This document shows positions 1-9,075 of a DNA stretch of 64,000 nucleotides, one piece after another (the stretch's first letter is position 1; the number at the start of each line of letters is the position of its first letter). The stretch lies in NCBI GenBank assembly GCA_039984715.1, contig JBDWUA010000018.1, forward strand, positions 166,717 to 230,716, in the 5' to 3' direction. This DNA is from JABSSA01 sp039984715. Lineage in GTDB: Bacteria > Pseudomonadota > Alphaproteobacteria > Rhodobacterales > Rhodobacteraceae. The notes below the pieces were generated by a model that saw only the letters and a program-made list of their open reading frames with translations, was not told where the DNA came from and ran no database searches. A program made the translations under genes and the position numbers.

Positions 1-1
1 A

Positions 2-187
2 GAGTGCGGACAAATTTCCGGCGTCAACTTGATCATTGGCAAATATAAAAGCGGTGTTCCGGTAGGAAATGGACCACCTCTCATGTTTTCTTGCAGCCAC
101 GCGAAAAGGCGCGGGATTCCCACAATCCACGTGCCCGCCGAGGTCACCGGAATTCTAATCGAGGAAATCGGCGGAGTGTCTGGCTAA
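2..187 (+). CDS. Possible 3' end of an unrecognised gene entering from the left
   Basis: One plus-strand frame is open from base 2 to a TAA at 185-187 (61 codons), and its charged, mixed composition could be a protein C-terminus. It would overlap the 3' end of the converging dehydrogenase gene by 33 nt, which is unusual. The minus strand is also open from a GTG at 147 to the window edge, so the real gene here cannot be decided. I recognise no family in either reading. Confidence 0.25.
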   Translation, partial: ECGQISGVNLIIGKYKSGVPVGNGPPLMFSCSHAKRRGIPTIHVPAEVTGILIEEIGGVSG

Positions 188-1828
188 AATACGAAGAGTC
201 CTCTGGCGCTCTTCAGACCTTTTCTCTGAGGACCAATCAAGAACTGCGCCGAGAATTTCTATGATTGCATCTAGGGTCGATTTTGCATGTCCGGTTAACG
301 CCAGCTGTGTTCGTCGTAGAATGATGTCTTCGGCGTGGACAACACGTTCGTTCCGAGCAAGCCATGCGATTTCATGGACCGTGTAGCCAGCCCCAACGTC
401 TCGTTCATCAAGCCGGTCACTGCTGCTTTCACACATAGATTTTGTTTTCTGTGGGCCATAACGCTCAAGCCACTTGGCAACGTTGTGAGAAGAATGACCG
501 TTGGATTTGGCAAACTCGGCAACCATCCTGTCAAAGTCAGATTTCTCAACCGGGAAATTCGCGCCGCCGCCAATGGGGCAGAGCATTGTGCTTTGTCGTC
601 GTGGTTTTTCAAGACGATTAAGTACCTGATCGGATACTTCTTCAGCAAAGGCTCTAAACGTGGTCCATTTCCCTCCGACCAGCGACATTATCGGGAAGGG
701 GCGATCCGGGCTTGCCTCTATAATTGGAGAGCTATGATCTCGACTGATCAGGCCGGGCTCAACACCTTCACTATTTGGCAGTGGCCGAAGACCGGCATAG
801 GTATAGACAATTTGATCACGCCGGAACGCGCGTGCTGGGAAAAGCGTTCTCAACCCATCCAAAAAGTAATCGATCTCTTCATCTGTACAGAACAGGTCAT
901 CAGGATCCGCAGCCGGGATGTCAGTCGAGCCAACGAGGAGTTTTCCGTGGTATTCGAAAATCAAAAGGATGCGACCATCGTCACCTTCGAAATAGATCAT
1001 TTGGCCATCAAGTTCGGAAACAAGCTCTGGTTCGTCCAGAATGACATGTGACCCTTTCGTCCCACCGATGAGCGCTGTCTCAAGACCAAGCGCGCGGTTG
1101 ACTTGATCGATCCAAGGTCCTGCGGCGTTAACAACGAAATCAGCAGAGGCCGAGAAGGTCTCTGAATACTCAGGTTTGAACTCTAGTCTTCCGTTATTGA
1201 CGCCAAGGACTGGGCAATAGTTCAGAGCGCGCGATGACGGTGATGCCGCAAGGCCGTCCTCAATCAGCTCCCATACAAGGCGCTCAGGTTCGGTGACTTT
1301 AGCATCATGATAATTGCCGAGACCGACGATGTTCGACGTCATCGATGGCAACATTTCTAGGGCTTTGTTCTTTGAGAAGAACTTGCGTTTGGGCATGGAT
1401 CGATGCTGACGACCGAAACGGTCATAAAGCCACAGCCCCAAAGCAATGAGCATCATGCCACGTGATTGGAACGCGACTTTTCGTCCAGCAAACGTGTTAA
1501 ATGCCGCCCAAGTGCCGCTAAACCACGATCTGACCGGGATAACGGTCGAGAGCGGTTTGACCACGTGCGGGGCATTTTTAAGGAGCAGGTTTCTTTCACG
1601 TGTGGATTCTGCGACGAGGCGAAACTCACCAGTTTCGAGGTATTTTAATCCACCATGGATAAGCCGCGATGGAGCAGCGCTTGTCCCCGATCCAAAGTCA
1701 GCTTTGTCTACAATCAGACATTTGAGACCTTGCAAACATAGGTCTCGAAATGTGCCAGCCCCATTGATACCAGCACCGATGATGATGACGTCAAAGTCAT
1801 TGTCATTTGGGCCAACGATATCGTTCAT
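155..1828 (-). CDS. GlpD-family FAD-dependent polyol-phosphate dehydrogenase (second copy)
   Basis: This 557-residue protein belongs to the glycerol-3-phosphate dehydrogenase (GlpD/EryB) family, FAD enzymes that oxidise a polyol phosphate to a keto-sugar phosphate and pass electrons to quinone at the membrane. The FAD-binding GAGINGAG motif lies near residue 20, followed by the GlpD-type LIHGGLKYLE stretch and the C-terminal GGKWTTFR element. The ATG at 1828 overlaps the stop of the upstream kinase gene as ATGA, so I prefer it to the in-frame codon at 1858. It is diverged from EryB at 5528-7090 and sits last in an eryD-kinase-dehydrogenase unit. That suggests a second polyol phosphate as substrate, which is inference. 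Ordinary glycerol-3-phosphate dehydrogenase activity is the alternative. Confidence 0.8.
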   Translation of the reverse strand: MNDIVGPNDNDFDVIIIGAGINGAGTFRDLCLQGLKCLIVDKADFGSGTSAAPSRLIHGGLKYLETGEFRLVAESTRERNLLLKNAPHVVKPLSTVIPVRSWFSGTWAAFNTFAGRKVAFQSRGMMLIALGLWLYDRFGRQHRSMPKRKFFSKNKALEMLPSMTSNIVGLGNYHDAKVTEPERLVWELIEDGLAASPSSRALNYCPVLGVNNGRLEFKPEYSETFSASADFVVNAAGPWIDQVNRALGLETALIGGTKGSHVILDEPELVSELDGQMIYFEGDDGRILLIFEYHGKLLVGSTDIPAADPDDLFCTDEEIDYFLDGLRTLFPARAFRRDQIVYTYAGLRPLPNSEGVEPGLISRDHSSPIIEASPDRPFPIMSLVGGKWTTFRAFAEEVSDQVLNRLEKPRRQSTMLCPIGGGANFPVEKSDFDRMVAEFAKSNGHSSHNVAKWLERYGPQKTKSMCESSSDRLDERDVGAGYTVHEIAWLARNERVVHAEDIILRRTQLALTGHAKSTLDAIIEILGAVLDWSSEKRSEERQRTLRILARHSADFLD

Positions 1829-3336
1829 GGCGCCAAAGCCTGTTCCAATTGCCTCCAAACGGACGCGAGGGATGAAGCAGCCTCTTGGTAAATGCCAAAG
1901 CGGTCAGCAAGACGCGCTTGCGCTTTCGGGTCAGGTTCGAATTTACGTACGTTTGGTGCAAATGCTTCGCTTGCTTCCTTAAGATCGGAAAAGATGCCGG
2001 TCGCCACTCCTGCGCACGTTGCCGCGCCTTGGGCTGCAGGTTCGTCAACGTCTGACACCCCAACAGGTCTACCCAAAGCGTCAGAGAAGAGCTGGGGCAC
2101 GGCTGGATTTCTTGTGACACCCCCACAAACGCGAACCTCCGTCGGAGAAAATACTTGGTCTAGATCATCTAAGTGATGCTTGTGATTGAAGACGATGCCT
2201 TCGAGGATTGAAGCGACGATTGCACCACGATCTTGCCAACCTTGTAAGCCAATCAGAGATGCGCTTGCCTGCGCGCCATATGGCGAGCCGAACAGAAAAG
2301 GATGATAGATTGGAGCTTGGACACCGGATGCACTTGCTTCGCGCGCAAGGATATCGTGTATTGATGCCCCATGTTCCTCAAGTGCCGCTGCTTCATGTGA
2401 ACAAAATGTCTTGATGAACCACTCGTAGTTTGTCGTTGATGCGGGTGAAATGGCCATAACGTTCCAAAGCCCGGGTTCAATCGCGTTTCGGCAAAACCAT
2501 CTTGAATCAGTTTTGGGTGTGTCTGATACGACTTGGTTAATCGAATATGTTCCCGCCACAAGCGCATAACACTCTTGCCTGTGCGCTCCCATTCCCAAAC
2601 TGCTGGCAGTCACATCATGAAGCCCGGTCGCAACCGGAGTGCCTTGTCTCAGCCCTGTCTTTTCAGCGGCTTCTAGCGACACCGTTCCGATCACTTCGGC
2701 TGAATGCAAAACGGGTGGCAGGGCGTCCGAAAGTTCCTTTAGGTCGTATCTTTCGAGAATTGCAGTTTCATGATGCTGCGTCTGAACATTTGAGAATGCC
2801 GTGCTCGCTTCGGTACGATCAGTGCCTAAGACACCAGTCAGACAATAGCTGAGCCAGTCCTTGCACGACAAAATTGCACCGATGCGACCATACCGCCGCG
2901 GGTCATTCGACTTTATCCACGATAGCAATGCCGCCGGAGACGAAACATGCGGCCGTTGCCCGGAGAGGCCGAGCATAGCATCACTTGTCCCGTTCGCCTC
3001 CCACAAGGCAACTTCTTCGATCGCGCGGCTATCAAGACTAAGGATCCCGGGTCCCAACGGTTGATGAGATTTGTCGAGCAAATATAGGCCGTCACCATGG
3101 GCTGTCTGGGAAATTGCTGAGATATCGTTTGGTGATATGCCGGACACCAAAAGAAGCTCTTGAATCGCAGAGCATGTTTCCGTCCAGAGGACTTTCATGT
3201 CACGCTCAACGTGACGCGGCAGAGGAAGCGATTGTTGAATACTGCGTCTAGCTATCGCGACTGTACGCCCATTTTCATCAAACAGAGCGGCTTTGGTGAC
3301 TGTTAGGCCTGAGTCAATTCCAAGAAGAAAACCCAT
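1825..3336 (-). CDS. FGGY-family carbohydrate/polyol kinase (second copy)
   Basis: The protein is 503 residues, the usual FGGY length. It opens with the sugar-kinase phosphate-binding segment LLGIDSGLTVTKAALFD, carries a second nucleotide-binding segment around CGGVTRNPAV, and has the LSLDSRA region near the substrate. The ERDM and CKDWL segments recall L-xylulose kinase (LyxK) and erythritol kinase. It would phosphorylate a sugar or polyol with ATP in the cytosol. The start follows the eryD-like stop by 18 nt behind a GGGGGCG stretch, and its TGA overlaps the dehydrogenase start as ATGA. Kinase followed by a GlpD-type dehydrogenase copies the eryA-eryB logic, so the pair probably handles a related alditol. 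The substrate cannot be read from the sequence. Confidence 0.8.
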   Translation of the reverse strand: MGFLLGIDSGLTVTKAALFDENGRTVAIARRSIQQSLPLPRHVERDMKVLWTETCSAIQELLLVSGISPNDISAISQTAHGDGLYLLDKSHQPLGPGILSLDSRAIEEVALWEANGTSDAMLGLSGQRPHVSSPAALLSWIKSNDPRRYGRIGAILSCKDWLSYCLTGVLGTDRTEASTAFSNVQTQHHETAILERYDLKELSDALPPVLHSAEVIGTVSLEAAEKTGLRQGTPVATGLHDVTASSLGMGAHRQECYALVAGTYSINQVVSDTPKTDSRWFCRNAIEPGLWNVMAISPASTTNYEWFIKTFCSHEAAALEEHGASIHDILAREASASGVQAPIYHPFLFGSPYGAQASASLIGLQGWQDRGAIVASILEGIVFNHKHHLDDLDQVFSPTEVRVCGGVTRNPAVPQLFSDALGRPVGVSDVDEPAAQGAATCAGVATGIFSDLKEASEAFAPNVRKFEPDPKAQARLADRFGIYQEAASSLASVWRQLEQALAP

Positions 3337-3354
3337 TGTCGCGCCCCCGGTCGC

Positions 3355-4317
3355 TTATGTGATCCGCGCAAGAATTGCGGAAGCTGTTTTTTCGTCAGTC
3401 AATAGGCCGGAAAGTTGACCGCTTTTCAGAACAGCCAATAGAGGTTCAATTTTTTCCTCGCCACCAACAAGAGCGACAACCTCGCCGCTCAGTTCTTGAC
3501 CAACTGACGCCGCAAGGGTTCGAGCAGTCAGCGTTGTTTCCAGAAGCTCGCCCTTTGCGTTGTAGAAGTGACCCAGAAGCTCGCCCACACCACCTTGTTC
3601 AGTGACTTGTGTAATCTCCTCGGGTTCGATCATACCCGAAAGCACCAATTGCGTATCTTGCCCAACAGTTCCGACGCCGACAAACTTCAGGGTACTATTC
3701 TCAGCTAGCGCGAAGACGTCGCTAACACCGTTCTGAGACACAAGAACGGATCGATCTTCGGCCGTGTTGGCAAAGAACGGCACCGGCATGACATAAGCAT
3801 GCGCCTTTGTTTTCTCGGCGATCACATGCATGACGTCGTGGGGATTTGCGGAAAAGTTTCGCGTCAACCCGCCCAACAAAGAGACAAAGCGCGTTTGTTT
3901 TGCATCAAGCGACGGTAATTGCCTTAGTGCTGCGGCAAGCGTTCGACCATGTCCTATGCCGATAAGCTCATGACCGCCCAATTCGATTTGACGTCGCAAG
4001 AAGCTCGCACCGGCCATTCCGAGGGCACGTAGCGGTAGATCCTCTTCGTGAAGATCAGGTGCGACTTCACAAATGCGAAGATTGAAACGCGTCGCGAGCT
4101 CGCGCTCTAGCGCGACACATTCCGCCGCCTCGCCGTCGATTGAGACCTTGACCAGTCCGTCGGCGACGGCCTTTGAAATCATGCGATGCGCCTTAACCGA
4201 AGTTACGCCAAGTATCTTCGCGACATCGCTTTGCTTGTGACCGCCAACATAGTGTAGCCATGCAGCACGTGTCGTGAGGGTCAATTCCAAGCTACTGTTC
4301 TTGTTTTCTTTGTTCAA
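3355..4317 (-). CDS. eryD: SorC-family sugar-binding transcriptional regulator, EryD-like
   Basis: This 320-residue protein has an N-terminal helix-turn-helix (about residues 18-55, with GGHKQSDVAKILGVTSVKAH) followed by a SorC-type sugar-phosphate-binding domain (GIGHGRTLAAAL, FVSLLGGL, GVGTVG). This is the architecture of EryD, the erythritol-locus repressor described in Brucella and Rhizobium. Here it does not directly follow eryC. A 276-bp gap intervenes, and it leads a unit with the second kinase and dehydrogenase. It may therefore regulate both pathways, its own operon, or mainly the second one. The symbol rests on locus context and family. Confidence 0.75.
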   Translation of the reverse strand: MNKENKNSSLELTLTTRAAWLHYVGGHKQSDVAKILGVTSVKAHRMISKAVADGLVKVSIDGEAAECVALERELATRFNLRICEVAPDLHEEDLPLRALGMAGASFLRRQIELGGHELIGIGHGRTLAAALRQLPSLDAKQTRFVSLLGGLTRNFSANPHDVMHVIAEKTKAHAYVMPVPFFANTAEDRSVLVSQNGVSDVFALAENSTLKFVGVGTVGQDTQLVLSGMIEPEEITQVTEQGGVGELLGHFYNAKGELLETTLTARTLAASVGQELSGEVVALVGGEEKIEPLLAVLKSGQLSGLLTDEKTASAILARIT

Positions 4318-4438
4318 ACTGACCTCTCATTCTCCAATCTTCTCGTCCTTTGCCGCAAAGCTCGCAAAATCTCCGTCTCTGTCTAGATTTAGCGGAAATG
4401 GGCATCAAATCCCACTCGGCGCTAAAACTATCTCATTC

Positions 4439-4458
4439 AGAACAATGTGAACTGTTCT
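4439..4458. promoter_or_regulatory. Inverted repeat upstream of eryD-like gene, candidate operator
   Basis: AGAACA and TGTTCT form perfect 6-bp arms separated by 8 bp, in the 276-bp gap between eryC and the eryD-like gene and about 120 bp upstream of its start. The gap holds no convincing ORF. The symmetry is seen directly; a role as regulator binding site is inference. It does not match the inverted repeat near eryA. Confidence 0.35.
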
Positions 4459-4593
4459 TCGCATCAAAAACCCAGAATTCACGGTTCCAAGTTTAACCCC
4501 ATATTGGGACTTTCACCCTGCCCTGAGCACTTTTGTTCATTCCTTCGTCCTCGCGCCCTTGATAGGTCAAACCGTCTCACATTGACCGCCTAA

Positions 4594-5526
4594 TCAGGTT
4601 TTCAGGTGCTTTGCACCAGTTTCGATATGAGGGGCCCAGAAGGCAACGCTCTCCGCGATCTGATCGATGACCTCTCGGTCATTTGGCTCCCGTTCTTTGA
4701 AGCTTAGCTCAAGACAAATCTCGTTGTTTTCTGCTTTGCCTTCTTTCAGCGCATTGAGCAAAGGGTCCGGTTGAATCCTTCCTCTGGCATTAAATTCCGC
4801 CGTGAACGGTCGATGACCGCCCTTGTCCATTAGACTTTGTTTGATGTGAATGATTGGGCTGACTTGTGGCACAGCGCGAGCCCAAGCATAGGGGTCGAAA
4901 TCATCAGAGTTTTTGCTGGTAACGTCACCATGGTCGATATCAGCCATCATCCACATTGGAATTGCCATTTTGGCAGCTGAAAGGCGGTCTTGAAGGTCCA
5001 AAGACGACTGTATCGTTTCACCAAACTCGCGACCAATACTCATCGGCTCCCAGAAGATATACTCAAGACCAGCTTTTGATGCATGTTCGGCGACTTCTGC
5101 CCAGCAATCGATGGCAATTTTTATGAGCTCTTCGCGCCGCTTTGGATCGTCAAAATCTTTGTAAGTGAAGATCGCAAACTGGGTGCCAACCGATACTCCG
5201 CCTAGGTCCGCTGTGATGTCCGCGAATGTCTTGAACCAATCGACATAGTACCGGCGCACATCCGGGTCTGGATGGCCGAAATGGTTGAGCCGCCCGTAAG
5301 GCCCAGTCATGCCGGAAGTGACCCGCACACCCGTCCGCTGCAAAGCGCGACGCATCTGTCGCGACACCTTAGAGATGGTCGCCGCGGGCCAGCTTGGATT
5401 GATAAACTCGTGCGTCAACTGAAGGTCGCGAACTCTGATTTTCTGAGCAACGACGTCGATCAAGTCATCAGGCTCGGCATACCGGTTGACCAAAGGATTG
5501 GTGTTCAATGAAAGCGTCAAACCCAT
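4594..5526 (-). CDS. eryC: Erythrulose-phosphate 3-epimerase (EryC-like TIM barrel)
   Basis: The 310-residue protein belongs to the sugar-phosphate isomerase/epimerase (AP-endonuclease 2-like) TIM-barrel family. Acidic and histidine segments typical of its metal site are visible (YIFWEP, ADIDHGD, ICLELS). In erythritol breakdown EryC epimerises the L-erythrulose phosphate made by EryB, on the way to D-erythrose 4-phosphate. The ATG at 5526 lies one base after the eryB stop (TGA-G-ATG) and gives the usual EryC length, so the longer in-frame extension to 5586 is rejected. The gene is third in the eryA-eryB-eryC unit. The later isomerases (EryH and EryI in rhizobia) are not seen in this window. 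Confidence 0.85.
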   Translation of the reverse strand: MGLTLSLNTNPLVNRYAEPDDLIDVVAQKIRVRDLQLTHEFINPSWPAATISKVSRQMRRALQRTGVRVTSGMTGPYGRLNHFGHPDPDVRRYYVDWFKTFADITADLGGVSVGTQFAIFTYKDFDDPKRREELIKIAIDCWAEVAEHASKAGLEYIFWEPMSIGREFGETIQSSLDLQDRLSAAKMAIPMWMMADIDHGDVTSKNSDDFDPYAWARAVPQVSPIIHIKQSLMDKGGHRPFTAEFNARGRIQPDPLLNALKEGKAENNEICLELSFKEREPNDREVIDQIAESVAFWAPHIETGAKHLKT

Positions 5527-5527
5527 C

Positions 5528-7090
5528 TCAAGCAGCTTCCTGGCAAGAGGCAGAGAACCAGTCCTCGAAATCGTTTTGTTCGTCATCGGTCAAATGCAAT
5601 TGGTGCTTCGTCCGGCGCCAAAGGATATCCTCAGCAGTTTGCGCCCATTCTTTATTCTTAAGGTAGCGCGCTTCAGCCTCATATAGATCACCACCAAAGT
5701 GTCGTCCAAGACCCGCTAGGCCATTCGCGTCGCCTACTATCTCTTTCACAAGCGTTCCGTATAAACGGCCATAGTGTAGACGGAGAGAGCGCGGCATCCA
5801 TGGATAGTCGACTCTTAGCTGTTCACGAAAGACATCAAAGTCTGCGTTCGGCATCTCGCCACCAGGCAGTGGCGCATTCTCGGTCCAGTTGCCATTCATA
5901 TCCGGGAAGAACCGTGCGATTTTTTGCATTCCACGTTCGGCCAATTCACGAAATGTCGTGATCTTTCCCCCGAATATGTTGAGCATGGGTGCTCCACCCG
6001 TCTCGTCGAGATCAAATACATAATCGCGTGTTACGGCGGATGGATTACCCTGCCCGTCATCAAACAGCGGGCGCACTCCAGAAAAACTTTTCAGCACGTC
6101 GCCCCGCGTGAGCTTTTCTTTGAAATAGCGGTTTACGGCATCAAGGAGATACTGAATCTCCGCTTCATCCGCCTTCACATCCTCAGCCCGGCCTTCGTAA
6201 GAGATATCGGTTGTGCCAATCAACGCTTTGTCGCCTTCATATGGATTGATGAAAATCACCCGCTTGTCATTGTTCTGCACAAGATACGCGTTCGCGCCGT
6301 CCCAGAACTTCGGAACAACGATGTGAGAGCCCTTCACCAACTTTACATTACGGGTCGAATTGGACCTGGCCACACGTGTGACCACATCGGAAACCCATGG
6401 ACCAGCAGCGTTGACCAGCACCTTTGCGCGATGTTCAGTTTGCTCGCCGGTAAGTTCGTTCTTGGTTTGGATAATCCAGATGCCATCTTCTCGCCTGGCA
6501 GAAATACAAGGGCTGCGCGTGAGAACCTTTGCACCGTTCCTTGCCGCATCAAGCACATTCAGGATTACGAGACGAGCGTCATCCACCCAACAATCCGAGT
6601 ATTCAAAGCCGCGTTTGAACTGGTCTTTGATAGGAGCACCTTCCGGATCCCGAAGCAGGTTCAGAGTCCGTGTTCCGGGAAGTTTCTTTCGACCACCGAG
6701 ATTGTCATATAGGAACAGCCCAAGCCGGACCAACCAAGCTGGACGATCTTCAGGGGAGTGTGGAAGCACAAATCGAAGTGGCCAGATGATATGGGGTGCA
6801 GCATTCATTAACACTTCGCGTTCGATAAGTGCCTCGCGAACCAAACGGAATTCGTAATATTCAAGATAGCGAAGGCCACCATGGACAAGCTTGCCTGACC
6901 GAGAAGACGTTCCCTCAGACAAATCGCCCTTTTCGCACAGGACGACTTTCAACCCTCGGCCGGCGGCATCTCGTGCGAAACCTGCCCCATTGATACCGCC
7001 ACCTATGACGAATAGGTCTGCCGTTTCACCATCTTTCATCTTCTGCTCCTCAACCGCCGTCTGTGATGCGTCTAAGTTTTCGATATTCAT
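5528..7090 (-). CDS. eryB: Erythritol-phosphate dehydrogenase (EryB)
   Basis: This GlpD-family flavoprotein of about 520 residues has the FAD motif GGGINGAG, the LVHGGLRYLEYYEFRL stretch and the GGKITTFRELAE element near the C-terminus. Between eryA and eryC it should oxidise erythritol phosphate to an erythrulose phosphate, donating electrons to the respiratory chain. The ATG at 7090 overlaps the eryA stop as ATGA. A second candidate ATG at 7039 has a better SD (AGGAG, 6 nt away) and would remove 17 residues. The paralogue at 155-1828 is diverged, so the two are not a recent duplication. Confidence 0.87.
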   Translation of the reverse strand: MNIENLDASQTAVEEQKMKDGETADLFVIGGGINGAGFARDAAGRGLKVVLCEKGDLSEGTSSRSGKLVHGGLRYLEYYEFRLVREALIEREVLMNAAPHIIWPLRFVLPHSPEDRPAWLVRLGLFLYDNLGGRKKLPGTRTLNLLRDPEGAPIKDQFKRGFEYSDCWVDDARLVILNVLDAARNGAKVLTRSPCISARREDGIWIIQTKNELTGEQTEHRAKVLVNAAGPWVSDVVTRVARSNSTRNVKLVKGSHIVVPKFWDGANAYLVQNNDKRVIFINPYEGDKALIGTTDISYEGRAEDVKADEAEIQYLLDAVNRYFKEKLTRGDVLKSFSGVRPLFDDGQGNPSAVTRDYVFDLDETGGAPMLNIFGGKITTFRELAERGMQKIARFFPDMNGNWTENAPLPGGEMPNADFDVFREQLRVDYPWMPRSLRLHYGRLYGTLVKEIVGDANGLAGLGRHFGGDLYEAEARYLKNKEWAQTAEDILWRRTKHQLHLTDDEQNDFEDWFSASCQEAA

Positions 7091-8655
7091 GGAGCTGCCT
7101 TTTGCTGAGCCAGTTCGCCCAATGTCGCCCATGGACGGACGAGGCCTTCGCGCGTTTCAGCGTAAGCAGCATAAAGCCTCTGGTATGTTTGTGCGAGGTG
7201 TTCATCAGGCTCTTCTGGTTTGGCCAGAAGCGGAACGACCCATTGATCGATGCATGCTTTCATATCTGGATACACACCGATGCCGACGGCAGCCATCATG
7301 GCGCATCCAGCCGCACCAGTCTCTTCTCGCGCTGATACGCGAACCGGTGCATCCAAGGCCGCCGAGAGGATTTTTCTGAAGGCATCTGATTTTGTGGCTC
7401 CGCCCGTTAAGCGCAGCTCTTGTGGCATGTTGCCCATCGCCGCATAACAATCCCGTGCAGCCATGCCCAATCCTTCTACAACGGCACGCACTAAGTCAGG
7501 ATATCGATGCGCCCCGGCCAAGCCAGTAAAGTTCGCCTTGGCATAAGGGTTAAGAAACGGACCACGTTCACCTGCATCTGAGATGTAAGGATGATAAAGA
7601 AGAGCTCCAGGTGACGTCGATGACAGCCAAGCTTCTAGGCGCGCGATCATATCTTTCTGTGACGGGCGATCCACGAACTCAGCCACTAAGTCCGCACCCA
7701 CATCCAGAATCCAATCGATATTGAGTGTGGCAGCCATGTTGGTTTGGGTTTGAGCGACCAAGTTTTGGTGCGGAAGGCAAATGACGTAACCTGTATGATC
7801 CGGGCTTAGGCGCACGTTTTCGGCGCGCTTTGCGGTCATATGGACACCGGTCGAGCCGATCGTAGAGCACCCGACACCTTCGTCGCCGGTGTAAACGCCC
7901 GCGCCAAGCGCTGTCATGACCATGTCCACGAAACCCAAGGAAACAGGTGTTCCGGCCCGCAATCCGCATTGCCGCGCGGCTTCGACTGAAAGTGGATGAG
8001 TAATTTTTGTGCCATCAATGATCTCAGGCAGCAGCGTGCGATGTGCGGTTAATCCGAGAGCCTCAATAACACGTGTCGAATATTGTCTCTTGCGGAAGTC
8101 ACCGAATGTGAAACTTGCTTCTGACGGGTCTGTTGCAAGTTCACCAGTCAGATTGAAATAGAGCCAATCTTTACAATGTAATGCGACGGAAGCCGTTTCG
8201 ACCAGTTCCGGTGCATGTGTTTTCATATGCGCCAGTTGGGACCCTTGTTGGCAAGTATTGAGTCCGGTTCCCGTGTCATGAAACCTGTCACCCTCAGCCT
8301 CGGATTTTGTCAATTGTTCAACTGTTTTGGCAGCGCGCGCATCCAACCATAGCCACGCATCAGTGAAAGGCTCTTGCTTACTATTAAGAAGCCACGTGCC
8401 GTCGCCTTGCGCAGTCACCCCGATTGCTGCCGTGCGATTGTCCAAGTCTTCGATTTGTTCTGTTAACCCACGTAATGCACGTGCGCAGTCTTGCCATGTT
8501 TTGGGCATGGACTGTGTCGCAGCACCCTCTGCGCTTATGGTATAGTCGTTCTTGACCGAAGAGATAGCCAACTGGCGACCATCGAGTGAGAATGCGACAG
8601 CCTTTAGAACTGACGTACCAGCATCGATACCAATAATGACGTCGGGCTTATTCAC
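7087..8655 (-). CDS. eryA: Erythritol kinase (EryA)
   Basis: The 522-residue FGGY kinase carries the N-terminal phosphate-binding motif IGIDAGTSVLKAVAFS, the LWLDARA segment and the C-terminal RLTGGATKSDAFR adenosine-binding segment. It phosphorylates erythritol as the first cytosolic step of the Ery pathway. I chose the GTG at 8655 because GGAG lies 8 nt upstream; a TTG at 8673 is possible. Its stop overlaps eryB as ATGA. The gene diverges from the DUF2291-eryEFG importer across a 420-bp region, so uptake and catabolism probably share regulation. It is clearly diverged from the second kinase at 1825-3336. Confidence 0.87.
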   Translation of the reverse strand: MNKPDVIIGIDAGTSVLKAVAFSLDGRQLAISSVKNDYTISAEGAATQSMPKTWQDCARALRGLTEQIEDLDNRTAAIGVTAQGDGTWLLNSKQEPFTDAWLWLDARAAKTVEQLTKSEAEGDRFHDTGTGLNTCQQGSQLAHMKTHAPELVETASVALHCKDWLYFNLTGELATDPSEASFTFGDFRKRQYSTRVIEALGLTAHRTLLPEIIDGTKITHPLSVEAARQCGLRAGTPVSLGFVDMVMTALGAGVYTGDEGVGCSTIGSTGVHMTAKRAENVRLSPDHTGYVICLPHQNLVAQTQTNMAATLNIDWILDVGADLVAEFVDRPSQKDMIARLEAWLSSTSPGALLYHPYISDAGERGPFLNPYAKANFTGLAGAHRYPDLVRAVVEGLGMAARDCYAAMGNMPQELRLTGGATKSDAFRKILSAALDAPVRVSAREETGAAGCAMMAAVGIGVYPDMKACIDQWVVPLLAKPEEPDEHLAQTYQRLYAAYAETREGLVRPWATLGELAQQKAAP

Positions 8656-8728
8656 CAAACACTCTCCTCTCAAGTACGAAAAGGACAGTCCAACATGCTA
8701 TCAAGCTGCTGAAGGCTGATCCTCCACG

Positions 8729-8741
8729 AACGTATAACGTT
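8729..8741. promoter_or_regulatory. Inverted repeat in the divergent ery promoter region
   Basis: AACGTATAACGTT is a perfect 5-3-5 inverted repeat about 75 bp upstream of the eryA start. The 420-bp divergent region (8656-9075) also holds GGAATCATTCC (8885-8895, 5-1-5) and ATTGATCGAATCAAT (9033-9047, 5-5-5). Any of these could be operators for the EryD-like regulator. I see no gene in the region and cannot assign promoters firmly. Confidence 0.35.
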
Positions 8742-9075
8742 ACAAATCTGCTGCTCTTCGAACAGTTAGTATAGATTCTCTTGCAGCCTCTCTGACAAAG
8801 CGAGTCCTAACACAGATCCCTAGGTTGTCCTGCATTTTTTTACAGACATCGTAAAAATTTTCACATACAAACAATCGAGCGCGGGGAATCATTCCGAGCG
8901 CAAAAGGCCATGCGCGCCATCTGAATAAAGGGGCGTGCAATGTTCTACTGGGAGGAGAGGTCAGTGCGTCCGTGCGCTGTGTCTCTTGAGAATTGAACGC
9001 CCCAAGAGGGCGGCGACTGTATGGTCGGTGTCATTGATCGAATCAATCGGTCTGGCATATGGGGAGGAAAATGGT

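Noticed and set aside
335..1051. 238-codon plus-strand ORF
   Set aside because: It is antisense to the GlpD-family gene, has no SD and no domain, and the minus frame has clear FAD motifs.
5924..6712. 262-codon plus-strand ORF
   Set aside because: It is antisense to eryB; composition is unlike a protein of this genome and no SD is present.
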